From: FW021-bin31 sp964478125
GTDB taxonomy: Bacteria > Bacteroidota > Bacteroidia > Chitinophagales > Chitinophagaceae
DNA: 42,036 nt
Direction: 5' to 3'
Assembly: GCA_964478125.1 (NCBI GenBank)
Contig: CAYZGR010000024.1
Location: 1 to 42,036, forward strand
The notes under the pieces were generated by a model. The model saw only the letters and a list, made by a program, of their open reading frames with translations. It searched no databases and was not told the DNA's origin. Made by a program: the position numbers and the translations under genes. Of the stretch, positions 1 to 8,100 are shown piece after piece (position 1 is the stretch's first letter; every line of letters starts with the position of its first letter).

Positions 1-54
1 AGACTGTAAATCTGTTCTCTTCGGAGTACGCAGGTTCGAATCCTGCTCTGCCCA
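1..54 (+). tRNA. tRNA-Tyr (GTA), 3' part only
   Basis: The window opens inside the anticodon arm: the loop reads ctGTAaa, so the anticodon is GTA (Tyr). A long variable arm (about 14-29, with stem ctc/gag around ttcg) marks a class II tRNA, as expected for bacterial tRNA-Tyr. The T arm is 30-46 with loop TTCGAAT, followed by the 3' acceptor strand 47-53 and discriminator A54. The 5' half is outside the window. CCA is not encoded. Confidence 0.9.
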
Positions 55-230
55 CTGGTAATTTGAAACTGGCAGTTTGCGGTTTATAAATTTTGCAGTA
101 TGAGGAAACGGTAAACTGTAGATTATGAATTACAAACAAAAAAAAGCGGAGTAACGCAGTGGGTAGTCTGCCCCAGGCGGACTCAAGGTATAGATAGCAA
201 GGTTCTTAAGGATAAAGCGTAAACTAAAAA
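55..230. other. tRNA spacer with tRNA-like remnant
   Basis: Spacer between tRNA-Tyr and tRNA-Gly. No gene is seen. At 146-170 the bases resemble the acceptor and D-arm half of the tRNA-Gly that begins at 231 (gcgg-agta, then cagt-gggtag), but no matching anticodon arm, T arm or 3' acceptor follows. It could be a decayed tRNA duplicate or chance similarity. Confidence 0.35.
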
Positions 231-303
231 GCGGGAGTAGCTCAGTTGGTAGAGCGACAGCCTTCCAAGCTGTAGGTCGCGAGTTCGAACCTCGTCTCCC
301 GCT
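231..303 (+). tRNA. tRNA-Gly (TCC)
   Basis: Complete 73-base cloverleaf. Acceptor GCGGGAG (231-237) pairs with CTCCCGC (296-302), and the discriminator is T303. The anticodon stem ACAGC/GCTGT encloses the loop CTTCCAA, giving anticodon TCC (Gly). The T loop is TTCGAAC. CCA is not encoded. It is followed 9 bases later by tRNA-Thr, and the cluster tRNA-Tyr-Gly-Thr-tuf is typical of Bacteroidota. Confidence 0.96.
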
Positions 304-312
304 CTTATTTCA

Positions 313-384
<72 letters not shown>

Positions 385-441
385 CAGAGCAGATTTTTTG
401 TATATTCTAAGTAAAACCGTAAATATTAAAAACAAATAACG

Positions 442-1629
442 ATGGCAAAAGAAACCTTCAATCGGGATAAACCCCATGTAAACATTGGTACCATCGGTCA
501 CGTGGATCATGGTAAAACAACGCTGACTGCAGCCATTTCTTCTATTCTTTCTTCAAAAGGATGGGGCGAAAAAAAAGATTATGATGCAATTGATAATGCC
601 CCTGAAGAAAAAGAAAGAGGTATTACTATTAATACTTCTCACATTGAGTATCAGACTGAAAAACGTCATTATGCTCATGTGGATTGCCCTGGTCACGCGG
701 ACTATGTTAAAAACATGATTACGGGTGCGGCCCAGATGGACGGTGCAATTCTTGTAGTTGCTGCTACTGACGGACCTATGCCTCAGACCCGTGAGCATAT
801 TCTTTTGGCTCACCAGGTGGGGGTACCCCGTATGGTTGTTTTCATGAACAAATGCGATCTGGTAGATGATCCCGAATTGTTGGAACTCGTAGAAATGGAA
901 ATCCGTGAGTTGTTGACAGCCAACCACTTTGATGGTGATAATACTCCTATTATCAAAGGATCTGCTATCAAGGCGCTGGAGGGCGATAAGGATGCAGTGG
1001 CCGCGGTGGAGGAACTCATGAACGCGGTGGATGAATATATTCCGTTGCCGGAGCGTCCGATTGATAAACCTTTCCTCATGTCTGTTGAAGATGTGTTCTC
1101 CATTACCGGACGTGGGACTGTGGCTACCGGACGTATTGAGCGTGGCGTGGTTAAGGTAGGCGATTCCGTTGAGATCGTGGGGTTGGTAGAAGAGCCTTTA
1201 AAGTCTACTGTTACAGGTGTGGAAATGTTTAAGAAGATCCTTAATGAGGGTCAGGCAGGTGATAATGCAGGATTGTTGTTGCGGGGTATCGAAAAGAAAG
1301 ACATCCGCAGAGGTATGGTGGTTTGTAAGCCCGGATCTATCACTCCTCATACAGAATTTAAATGTGAAGTGTATGTATTGAATAAAGATGAAGGCGGACG
1401 TCATACTCCCTTCTTCAACAAGTACCGTCCACAATTTTACTTTCGTACCACCGATGTGACCGGCGAAGTAAGTCTTCCCGAAGGCGTGGAAATGGTTATG
1501 CCGGGCGACAATGTAACGCTAACGGTGAAGCTGATCGCTCCTATCGCAATGGAAAAGGGACTGGATTTCGCTATACGTGAAGGTGGACGTACAGTAGGTG
1601 CCGGCCAGGTTACTGAGATTATAAAATAA
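442..1629 (+). CDS. tuf: Translation elongation factor Tu
   Basis: EF-Tu is the GTPase that brings aminoacyl-tRNA to the ribosomal A site. The 395-residue length is normal for the family. All GTP-binding motifs are visible: P-loop GHVDHGKT (19-26), switch I RGITI (59-63), DCPGH (81-85) and NKCD (136-139). Domains 2 and 3 follow, with the conserved GRGTVATGR stretch and a C-terminal GGRTVGAGQV. The ATG start lies 57 bases after tRNA-Thr, and tRNA-Trp and secE follow, which is the standard order in Bacteroidota. No second tuf copy is in the window. The assignment is certain. Confidence 0.99.
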   Translation: MAKETFNRDKPHVNIGTIGHVDHGKTTLTAAISSILSSKGWGEKKDYDAIDNAPEEKERGITINTSHIEYQTEKRHYAHVDCPGHADYVKNMITGAAQMDGAILVVAATDGPMPQTREHILLAHQVGVPRMVVFMNKCDLVDDPELLELVEMEIRELLTANHFDGDNTPIIKGSAIKALEGDKDAVAAVEELMNAVDEYIPLPERPIDKPFLMSVEDVFSITGRGTVATGRIERGVVKVGDSVEIVGLVEEPLKSTVTGVEMFKKILNEGQAGDNAGLLLRGIEKKDIRRGMVVCKPGSITPHTEFKCEVYVLNKDEGGRHTPFFNKYRPQFYFRTTDVTGEVSLPEGVEMVMPGDNVTLTVKLIAPIAMEKGLDFAIREGGRTVGAGQVTEIIK

Positions 1630-1693
1630 ACAAGAGCAGCGGTCATTTTTCATAGACCAGTGGTCAATGGCAGATGACAAGGTGCTTGGCAAT

Positions 1694-1766
1694 ACGGGTG
1701 TAGCTCAATTGGTAGAGTGCCGGTCTCCAAAACCGAGGGTTGGGGGTTCGAGTCCCTCCTCCCGTG
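1694..1766 (+). tRNA. tRNA-Trp (CCA)
   Basis: A 73-base cloverleaf lies between tuf and secE. Acceptor ACGGGTG (1694-1700) pairs with CTCCCGT (1759-1765) except for one T-T mismatch, and the discriminator is G1766. The anticodon loop tCTCCAAAa gives anticodon CCA (Trp). The T loop is TTCGAGT with a five-pair stem containing one G-T pair. tRNA-Trp immediately before secE is a widely conserved bacterial arrangement. Confidence 0.95.
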
Positions 1767-1834
1767 CTTTATGTATTTTTTATGCCTTTAATAAGTGAGG
1801 TGGATGCATGAAATATGAAAGTCAATAACCACAG

Positions 1835-2029
1835 ATGAAGAAATTAAAACAATATATTCAGGAGTCTTATCATGAGCTTCTTCATAAGGTATCGTGGCCT
1901 ACCTGGGATGAGTTGCAGTCTTCAACAATGGTGGTGCTCATTGCTACAGTGATCGTAACTGTATTGGTTTGGATCATGGACATGGTTTCCAGCACCGTTT
2001 TGCAAAATTTCTATAAACTCTTTAGATAA
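1835..2029 (+). CDS. secE: Preprotein translocase subunit SecE
   Basis: SecE stabilises the SecY channel in the inner membrane. The 64-residue product is the short single-span form found in most bacteria: an amphipathic N-terminal helix with the conserved ELxKVSWPTWDE-like segment (about 15-27), then one membrane helix at about 33-51. The stop codon TAA overlaps the nusG start by one base (TAATG), implying translational coupling. The order tRNA-Trp-secE-nusG confirms the call despite the small size. Confidence 0.97.
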   Translation: MKKLKQYIQESYHELLHKVSWPTWDELQSSTMVVLIATVIVTVLVWIMDMVSSTVLQNFYKLFR

Positions 2030-2604
2030 TGGATGCTGTAGAACATAAAGATCAGGAAAAGGCAGATACTAAGTGGTATGTACTTCGTGTGATTAGCGGC
2101 AAGGAAAAAAAGGTTAAGGAATTTCTGGACTCGGAGATCAAATACTCGGGTTGGGACGATGCCATTGTACAGATATTTGTTCCCATGGAAAAGGTGTACA
2201 AAGTTCAGGGAGGGAAAAAGGTTGTTAGAGAGCGGAATTACTATCCGGGGTACATCATGCTGGAGGCATACGAAGGAAAACTTACCGGTGAAATGATAGC
2301 TCATATCAATGGAACGACCAATGTTATTCATTTCCTGGGGAAGGAGAATCCTGTTGCGCTTCGTAAGTCGGAAGTCAATAAGATGCTTGGTAAAGCCGAT
2401 GAAATGGCTGATCAGGGGGTTACCATGAGCGAGCCCTTTATTGTTGGAGAATCCATTAAGATCATTGACGGGCCTTTTAATGATTTTAACGGCGTCATCG
2501 AAGAAGTAAACGAGGAAAAGAAAAAATTGAAGGTAACAGTAAAAATATTTGGACGTGCTACACCCGTGGAACTCAATTACATGCAGGTGGAACGGATGGC
2601 TTGA
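2029..2604 (+). CDS. nusG: Transcription termination/antitermination factor NusG
   Basis: NusG binds RNA polymerase, influences pausing, and links it to Rho or the ribosome. The N-terminal NGN domain starts with WYVLRVISGKEKKV (about 12-25). A C-terminal KOW domain starts near residue 137, with the pattern VGESIKIIDGPFNDFNGVIEEV. The length of 191 residues is within the normal range for Bacteroidota. It is coupled to secE by a one-base overlap. It is followed by 130 noncoding bases holding a promoter and a leader hairpin for rplK, so the ribosomal protein genes can be expressed independently. Confidence 0.98.
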   Translation: MDAVEHKDQEKADTKWYVLRVISGKEKKVKEFLDSEIKYSGWDDAIVQIFVPMEKVYKVQGGKKVVRERNYYPGYIMLEAYEGKLTGEMIAHINGTTNVIHFLGKENPVALRKSEVNKMLGKADEMADQGVTMSEPFIVGESIKIIDGPFNDFNGVIEEVNEEKKKLKVTVKIFGRATPVELNYMQVERMA

Positions 2605-2639
2605 TAAAAATCTCATTTTTTAACTTAGATTATTTTGTG

Positions 2640-2647
2640 TACCTTTG
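2640..2647 (+). promoter_or_regulatory. Promoter -7 box for rplK operon
   Basis: TACCTTTG matches the Bacteroidota -7 consensus TAnnTTTG exactly. It lies 87 bases before the rplK start, leaving room for an untranslated leader of about 80 bases with a hairpin. No convincing -33 TTG was found, only a T-rich stretch near 2616-2621. Confidence 0.75.
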
Positions 2648-2688
2648 CACTCCTTTTTACTATTATAAAAACATCTAATCTTTTGGGA

Positions 2689-2707
2689 GTCGCGCCGAAA
2701 GCGTGAC
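2689..2707 (+). promoter_or_regulatory. rplK leader hairpin
   Basis: GTCGCGC (2689-2695) pairs with GCGTGAC (2701-2707), six Watson-Crick pairs and one G-U, around a CGAAA loop. It lies inside the transcript started by the box at 2640 and 27 bases before the rplK ATG, with no U tract, so it is not a terminator. Position suggests an autogenous control element. In many bacteria L1 represses the L11-L1 mRNA, but its binding signature was not verified here. Confidence 0.5.
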
Positions 2708-2734
2708 GCCGGTACCAAAAAAAACACATCAAGC

Positions 2735-3178
2735 ATGGCAAAAGAAATCGCAGGTTATGTAAAACTGCAGGTAAAAGGCGGCCAGGCAAATCCAGCTCCT
2801 CCTATAGGACCGGCTCTCGGCGCTAAGGGGGTGAATATTATGGACTTTTGCAAGCAATTTAACGCCCGCACCCAGGACAAAATGGGAAAAGTATTACCGG
2901 TAGTCTTAACTGTTTATGCAGACAAATCTTTTGATTTTGTCATTAAAACTCCACCTGCCTCCGTGCAGTTGTTGGAGACAGCTAAATTGAAGTCGGGCTC
3001 CAAAGAACCCAATCGGAACAAAGTAGCAAAAGTTACCTGGGAACAGGTTGAAGCTATTGCTAAAGACAAAATGTCCGACTTGAATGCTTTTACAGTGGAA
3101 AGTGCCATGAGAATGGTGGCCGGCACTGCCAGAAGCATGGGTATTACCGTAACGGGGGAGGCTCCCTGGACAAAATAA
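2735..3178 (+). CDS. rplK: 50S ribosomal protein L11
   Basis: L11 forms the GTPase-associated centre with 23S rRNA and the L10-L12 stalk. The 147-residue product has the N-terminal signature PAPPIGPALG (20-29) and the C-terminal rRNA-binding domain ending in GTARSMGITVTG. It is the first gene of the ribosomal block and has its own promoter. 49 bases separate it from rplA, and these hold a strong hairpin. Confidence 0.98.
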   Translation: MAKEIAGYVKLQVKGGQANPAPPIGPALGAKGVNIMDFCKQFNARTQDKMGKVLPVVLTVYADKSFDFVIKTPPASVQLLETAKLKSGSKEPNRNKVAKVTWEQVEAIAKDKMSDLNAFTVESAMRMVAGTARSMGITVTGEAPWTK

Positions 3179-3189
3179 ATTTTTGACCC

Positions 3190-3212
3190 GCCTGAAATAC
3201 GGAATTTCAGGC
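3190..3212 (+). promoter_or_regulatory. Hairpin between rplK and rplA
   Basis: Perfect nine-base arms, GCCTGAAAT (3190-3198) and ATTTCAGGC (3204-3212), flank the loop ACGGA. It ends 15 bases before the rplA ATG and is followed by A residues rather than U, so it is not a terminator. It could affect rplA translation, or be a processing or protein-binding site. Confidence 0.6.
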
Positions 3213-3227
3213 CAAAAAAGCTGAGAA

Positions 3228-3923
3228 ATGGCAAAATTATCAAAAAAAAGAAAGGCTGCCGAAGCGCTGGTAGATAAAAATAAACAATATACGCTGGCTG
3301 AAGCAGCCGAATTGATCAATAAAATTAACTGTACGGCATTTGATAGTGCGGTAGACCTTCACGTGCGCCTGGGCGTAGATCCGCGGAAGGCAGATCAGAA
3401 TGTTCGCGGATCAGTTACCTTGCCTCATGGTACCGGCAAAACGAAAACCGTTTTGGTACTCTGTACCCCTGATAAGGAAGAAGAGGCGAAAAATGCCGGT
3501 GCGGACTATGTAGGCCTGGATGAATATGTCGAAAAGATCCAGGGAGGATGGACGGATGTGGATGTGATTATAGCGACGCCGTCTGTCATGCCCAAGATCG
3601 GACGCCTCGGTAGGATACTTGGTCCCCGTAACCTGATGCCCAATCCTAAAACCGGAACCGTCACTATGGATGTAGCAGGTGCTGTGAATGATGTCAAAGG
3701 CGGTAAGATATCTTTTAAGGTAGATAAGGCAGGAATTATTCACACTTCGGTGGGAAGAGTTTCCTTCTCTGCCGAAAAACTGGCCGAAAATGCCAGGGAG
3801 TTGTTGCAAACCATTATCCGGTTAAAGCCGGCTACGGCCAAAGGTATTTACCTGAAAGGAATTTCCATGGCTACCACCATGAGTCCTGGAGTATCTGTTG
3901 ATGCTAAATCCGTAACAAACTGA
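3228..3923 (+). CDS. rplA: 50S ribosomal protein L1
   Basis: L1 builds the mobile L1 stalk at the E site and in many bacteria represses its own mRNA. The product is 231 residues, normal for the family. The L1 signature begins near residue 121 (MPKIGRLGRILGPRNLMPNP). The basic N-terminus (MAKLSKKRKAA) is typical. rplJ begins 11 bases downstream, so the two are co-transcribed. Confidence 0.98.
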   Translation: MAKLSKKRKAAEALVDKNKQYTLAEAAELINKINCTAFDSAVDLHVRLGVDPRKADQNVRGSVTLPHGTGKTKTVLVLCTPDKEEEAKNAGADYVGLDEYVEKIQGGWTDVDVIIATPSVMPKIGRLGRILGPRNLMPNPKTGTVTMDVAGAVNDVKGGKISFKVDKAGIIHTSVGRVSFSAEKLAENARELLQTIIRLKPATAKGIYLKGISMATTMSPGVSVDAKSVTN

Positions 3924-3934
3924 TTTATTCTGCT

Positions 3935-4465
3935 ATGACTAAGACACAGAAAACCGAAGCTGTTGAACTTTTAAAAGAAAAGTTCTCACAATATGAACAT
4001 TTTTACCTGACTGATTCTTCTTCCCTCACAGTGGCGCAGATCAATCAACTACGTAGGGTATGTTTTGAAAAGAAAGTGGAGATGAGGGTGGCAAAGAATA
4101 CCCTGATCCGCAGAGCGCTGGATTCTATAAATGAAGAAGCTTATACGGGAATTTACGATTCTCTGAAAGGCCAGACGGCCATCTTTTTTTCAGAGAATCA
4201 AAAAGAACCGGCGGTTATTCTGAGTGATTTTCGTAAAGAACAGGGCGTAGAACGGCCTGTCCTAAAAGCGGCTATGATCGAGGAAAACCTTTTCCTGGGA
4301 GATGAGCAACTTGCCGTATTGAAGAAATTAAAATCCCGCCAGGAGCTGATTGGAGAGATTATCGGACTCCTGCAATCTCCTGCGAAGAATGTGGTAAGTG
4401 CTCTACAGTCCGGAGGAAATAAACTGGCTGGTATTCTTAAATCCCTGGAAGAGAGAGCAGAGTAA
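3935..4465 (+). CDS. rplJ: 50S ribosomal protein L10
   Basis: L10 anchors L7/L12 dimers to the ribosome. The 176-residue product has the usual N-terminal rRNA-binding domain, including the FYLTDSSSLTVAQINQLRR segment and RVAKNTLIRRAL. A C-terminal helix ends LAGILKSLEERAE, where L12 dimers bind. Unlike the tight rplA-rplJ join, 132 bases with two hairpins separate it from rplL, probably to allow the several-fold higher output needed for L12. Confidence 0.98.
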   Translation: MTKTQKTEAVELLKEKFSQYEHFYLTDSSSLTVAQINQLRRVCFEKKVEMRVAKNTLIRRALDSINEEAYTGIYDSLKGQTAIFFSENQKEPAVILSDFRKEQGVERPVLKAAMIEENLFLGDEQLAVLKKLKSRQELIGEIIGLLQSPAKNVVSALQSGGNKLAGILKSLEERAE

Positions 4466-4473
4466 AAATATTT

Positions 4474-4507
4474 GTCTCTATATTAATAATAATAAAAAGA
4501 TAGAGAC
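4474..4507 (+). promoter_or_regulatory. Hairpin 1 between rplJ and rplL
   Basis: Perfect eight-base arms, GTCTCTAT (4474-4481) and ATAGAGAC (4500-4507), enclose an AT-rich 18-base loop. It starts 8 bases after the rplJ stop. No U tract follows. It is a candidate RNase processing or mRNA-stabilising site. Confidence 0.55.
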
Positions 4508-4512
4508 CAATC

Positions 4513-4529
4513 GACCGGAGTAAACGGTC
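4513..4529 (+). promoter_or_regulatory. Hairpin 2 between rplJ and rplL
   Basis: GACCG (4513-4517) and CGGTC (4525-4529) enclose GAGTAAA, only 5 bases after the previous hairpin. Short but perfect. The two together form a structured spacer ahead of rplL. Confidence 0.4.
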
Positions 4530-4597
4530 AACTGAAAATGGCTTCCAAGCCCGATATAAAATTTAATTTGTAAACATTTATTAAAACAACTGTTAAA

Positions 4598-4975
4598 ATG
4601 GCTGATTTAAAAGAATTTGCTGAACAACTGGTATCCTTATCAGTTAAGGAAGTAAATGAACTTGCTGCAATTCTTAAAGACGAATACGGTATTGAACCGG
4701 CTGCTTCTGCACCTGTGATGGTTGCCGGCGGTACTGGAGGTGAAGGGGCTGCCGCTGAAGAGAAAACTTCTTTTGACGTAGTTCTGAAATCTGCAGGCGC
4801 TGCTAAACTGAAAGTAGTGAAAGCTACTAAAGAGGCAACTGGTCTCGGATTGAAAGAAGCTAAGGAATTGGTAGATAATGCACCTAAAGCAATTAAGGAA
4901 GGCGTTTCCAAGGCTGAGGCCGAAGAAATTGCAGAAAAGCTGAAAGAAGCCGGCGCTGAAGTTGAAATTCAGTAA
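4598..4975 (+). CDS. rplL: 50S ribosomal protein L7/L12
   Basis: L12 forms the multi-copy stalk that recruits translational GTPases. The 125-residue product has an N-terminal dimerisation domain (about 1-35), an Ala/Gly-rich hinge (about 36-53, rich in AGGTGGEGAAA) and a C-terminal factor-binding domain with KTSFDVVLKSAG and GLGLKEAKELVDNAP. The leader immediately upstream is A-rich, typical of start regions in Bacteroidota that lack a strong Shine-Dalgarno sequence. An attenuator-like hairpin follows before rpoB. Confidence 0.98.
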   Translation: MADLKEFAEQLVSLSVKEVNELAAILKDEYGIEPAASAPVMVAGGTGGEGAAAEEKTSFDVVLKSAGAAKLKVVKATKEATGLGLKEAKELVDNAPKAIKEGVSKAEAEEIAEKLKEAGAEVEIQ

Positions 4976-4985
4976 GACCGGCCTG

Positions 4986-5005
4986 AAACCGGACTCCCGG
5001 TTTTT
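4986..5005 (+). terminator. Attenuator-like stem-loop between rplL and rpoB
   Basis: AAACCGG (4986-4992) and CCGGTTT (4997-5003) pair perfectly around ACTC. The T run is only five bases in all, partly in the stem, so termination is probably partial. Eleven bases after the rplL stop, this is where polymerase genes are often down-tuned relative to ribosomal proteins. A further CCTGT/ACAGG hairpin lies at 5114-5128, closer to rpoB. Confidence 0.5.
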
Positions 5006-5159
5006 GGGAAAGCCTATAAGGGGTGTTATAAAAACAACAAAACCCGGTGTTCGTGTAAAATGAAATTACAGGTCAATGGCCGTCTTGTGGCCCTTGGCCT
5101 TTTCCGCTACCTGCCTGTTTGTGACAGGGAAATGTGAGTTTTAATACTGAAAACTAAAT

Positions 5160-8100
5160 ATGTCTCAAAAAACAGCTCAACCCCGTGAAAGGATAAACTT
5201 CGGAAAGATCAGTAAAATTGCTGATACTCCGGACCTGCTGGGGATCCAAATTCAATCTTTTAAAGACTTTTTTCAACTGGAAACCACTCCGGATAAACGT
5301 GCGGATGAAGGTTTATTTAAGGTGTTTAACGAGAACTTTCCCATTAATGACACCAGAAATATCTTCAATCTGGAGTTCCTGGACTATTTTGTGGATCCGC
5401 CCCGTTATACATTGGAAGAATGTATTGAGCGCGGATTGACCTATGCCGTTCCTTTAAAGGCCAAGCTTCGGCTGAGCTGTAATGATGAGGAGCATGTGGA
5501 TTTCCAGACGATCATACAGGATGTATTTCTGGGTAATATTCCTTACATGACCCCGCGGGGAACTTTTGTGATCAATGGCGCCGAGCGGGTTGTTGTATCA
5601 CAATTACATCGCTCTCCGGGCGTGTTCTTCGGTCAGTCGTATCATCCAAATGGTACTAAGATCTATTCTGCCCGCGTGATCCCTTTTAAAGGAGCGTGGA
5701 TGGAATTTGCCACTGATATTAATAATGTCATGTATGCCTATATTGACAGGAAGAAGAAATTTCCTGTCACCACTTTGCTGCGTTCCATCGGTTATGAAAC
5801 TGATAAAGATATCCTCGAATTATTCGATATTGCCGATGAGATCAAGGTGGATAAAAAGACCCTTGAGGCCAACGAAGGTAAAAAGCTGGCTGCCCGGGTA
5901 TTGCGCAGCTGGGTAGAAGATTTCGTGGATGAAGATACCGGCGAAGTGGTTTCCATTGAACGTAATGAGGTCGTTTTGGAACGCGACAGCGTGCTGGATG
6001 AGGAAAATATAGAGATGATTCTCGAATTGGGGGTTGAGACGATCTTCGTACAGAAAGAGGAAGTAAGTGGGGATTACGCCATTATTTATAATACACTCAA
6101 TAAAGATACTTCCAATTCCGAACTTGAAGCCGTTCAGCATATTTACCGCCAGTTGAGAGGCTCTGATGCACCGGATAATGAAACGGCAAGGGGCATTATT
6201 GATAAATTATTCTTCTCCAACAAACGTTATGATCTTGGAGAAGTAGGACGCTATAAAATTAACCGGAAACTGGATCTTGGAGACGATCTGGATTCGAAAG
6301 TGTTGACGAGAAACGATATTATCGCGATCATCAAATACCTCGTTCGATTAAGCAACGGGAAAGCGGAAATTGATGATATAGACCACTTGAGCAACCGTCG
6401 TGTTCGTACGGTGGGGGAGCAGTTGTATGCACAATTTGGAGTGGGACTTGCCCGGATGGCCCGTACCATTCGTGAGCGTATGAATGTCAGGGATAATGAA
6501 GTATTTACTCCGGTAGACCTGATTAATGCGAGAACCTTGTCTTCCGTGATCAATTCTTTTTTTGGTACTTCCCAGCTATCTCAATTTCTGGACCAGACCA
6601 ATCCATTGGCGGAGATCACGCACAAACGCCGTGTTTCTGCGCTGGGTCCCGGAGGCTTGAGCCGTGAACGTGCCGGTTTTGAGGTGCGGGATGTTCACTA
6701 TTCCCACTATGGCCGTTTATGTACCATCGAAACGCCGGAAGGGCCTAATATCGGATTGATCTCCACTCTTTGCGTACACGCCAAGATCAACAACATGGGC
6801 TTTATTGAAACGCCTTACAGATCCGTGAAGAATGGAAAGGTAGATCTGGGCGGGTATCGCTATCTGAGTGCCGAAGAGGAAGACAATGCCCGTATAGCAC
6901 AGGCTAATGCTCCTCTTGATGATGACGGTAACCTGCTGAGCGACAGGATCAAATCCCGTGAAACGGGTGACTTCCCTGTGTTGGAAAAGAGCGAGGTCCA
7001 ATTTATGGATGTGGCGCCCAACCAGATTGTAGGTTTAAGCGCTTCTTTGATTCCATTTTTGGAGCATGACGATGCAAACCGCGCACTGATGGGCTCAAAC
7101 ATGCAACGTCAGGCGGTTCCACTCCTGCGTCCTGAAGTACCCGTTGTAGGTACCGGTTTGGAAGGCCGCGCCGCTTTGGATTCCAGGCTGCAGGTGATTG
7201 CAGAAGGAGACGGAATAGTGGAATATGTGGATGCCAATGAGATCCGTGTTCGATATGATCGTGATGAAATGGAACGTTTGGTATCTTTTGAAGGAGACTT
7301 GAAAGTATATCAACTGACGAAGTTTAAAAAGACCAATCACAATACCAGCATGAACCTCAGGCCTTGTGTGGAAAAAGGGGAGAAGGTGAAAGCGGGGGAC
7401 TTTCTGACGGAAGGATATGCTACTCAAAATGGGGAGCTGGCTCTGGGACGTAATTTGAAAGTGGCTTTCATGCCGTGGAAAGGTTACAACTTTGAAGATG
7501 CCATCGTTATATCGGAACGGGTGATTCGTGAAGATTGGTTTACCTCGGTGCATATCTCTCAATATGAGTTGGAGGTGCGCGAGACCAAGCTGGGTCCCGA
7601 AGAGCTCACTGCCGATATTCCGAATGTGAGTGAAGAAGCTACCAAGGATTTGGATGAAAACGGCGTGATCCGGGTAGGCGCCCATGTTAAGGAAGGAGAT
7701 ATCCTTATTGGAAAGATCACTCCTAAAGGAGAAAGCGATCCTACACCCGAAGAAAAGCTTTTGCGGGCGATTTTTGGAGATAAGGCAGGAGATGCCAAAG
7801 ATGCTTCTCTCAAAGCGCCTCCATCCACGGAAGGGGTGGTATTGAATAAGCGATTGTATTCCCGGGCCAAGAAGGATAAGAGTACCAAAGCACATGAAAA
7901 AGCGGCTCTTGAGAAGCTGGAACGTGCTCATCAAAAGAATGAAATTGAGCTCCTTGAGGTGTTGCAGGAAAAATTGGTGAAATTACTGGGCGATAACCAG
8001 AGCGCAGGAGTAACTAATAATTTCGGTGAGGTATTGATCCCTCAGGATGGCAAATTTACTGCTAAAAATCTGGCGGAGATTGATTATCTGAATGTCAATC

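Noticed and set aside
2011..2616. 201-codon minus-strand frame over nusG
   Set aside because: Complement of nusG, a well-supported gene with clear domains.
7095..7934. 279-codon minus-strand frame inside rpoB
   Set aside because: Antisense shadow of rpoB with no start signal or family motif; similar long minus frames occur in rpoC (for example 11999-12931).
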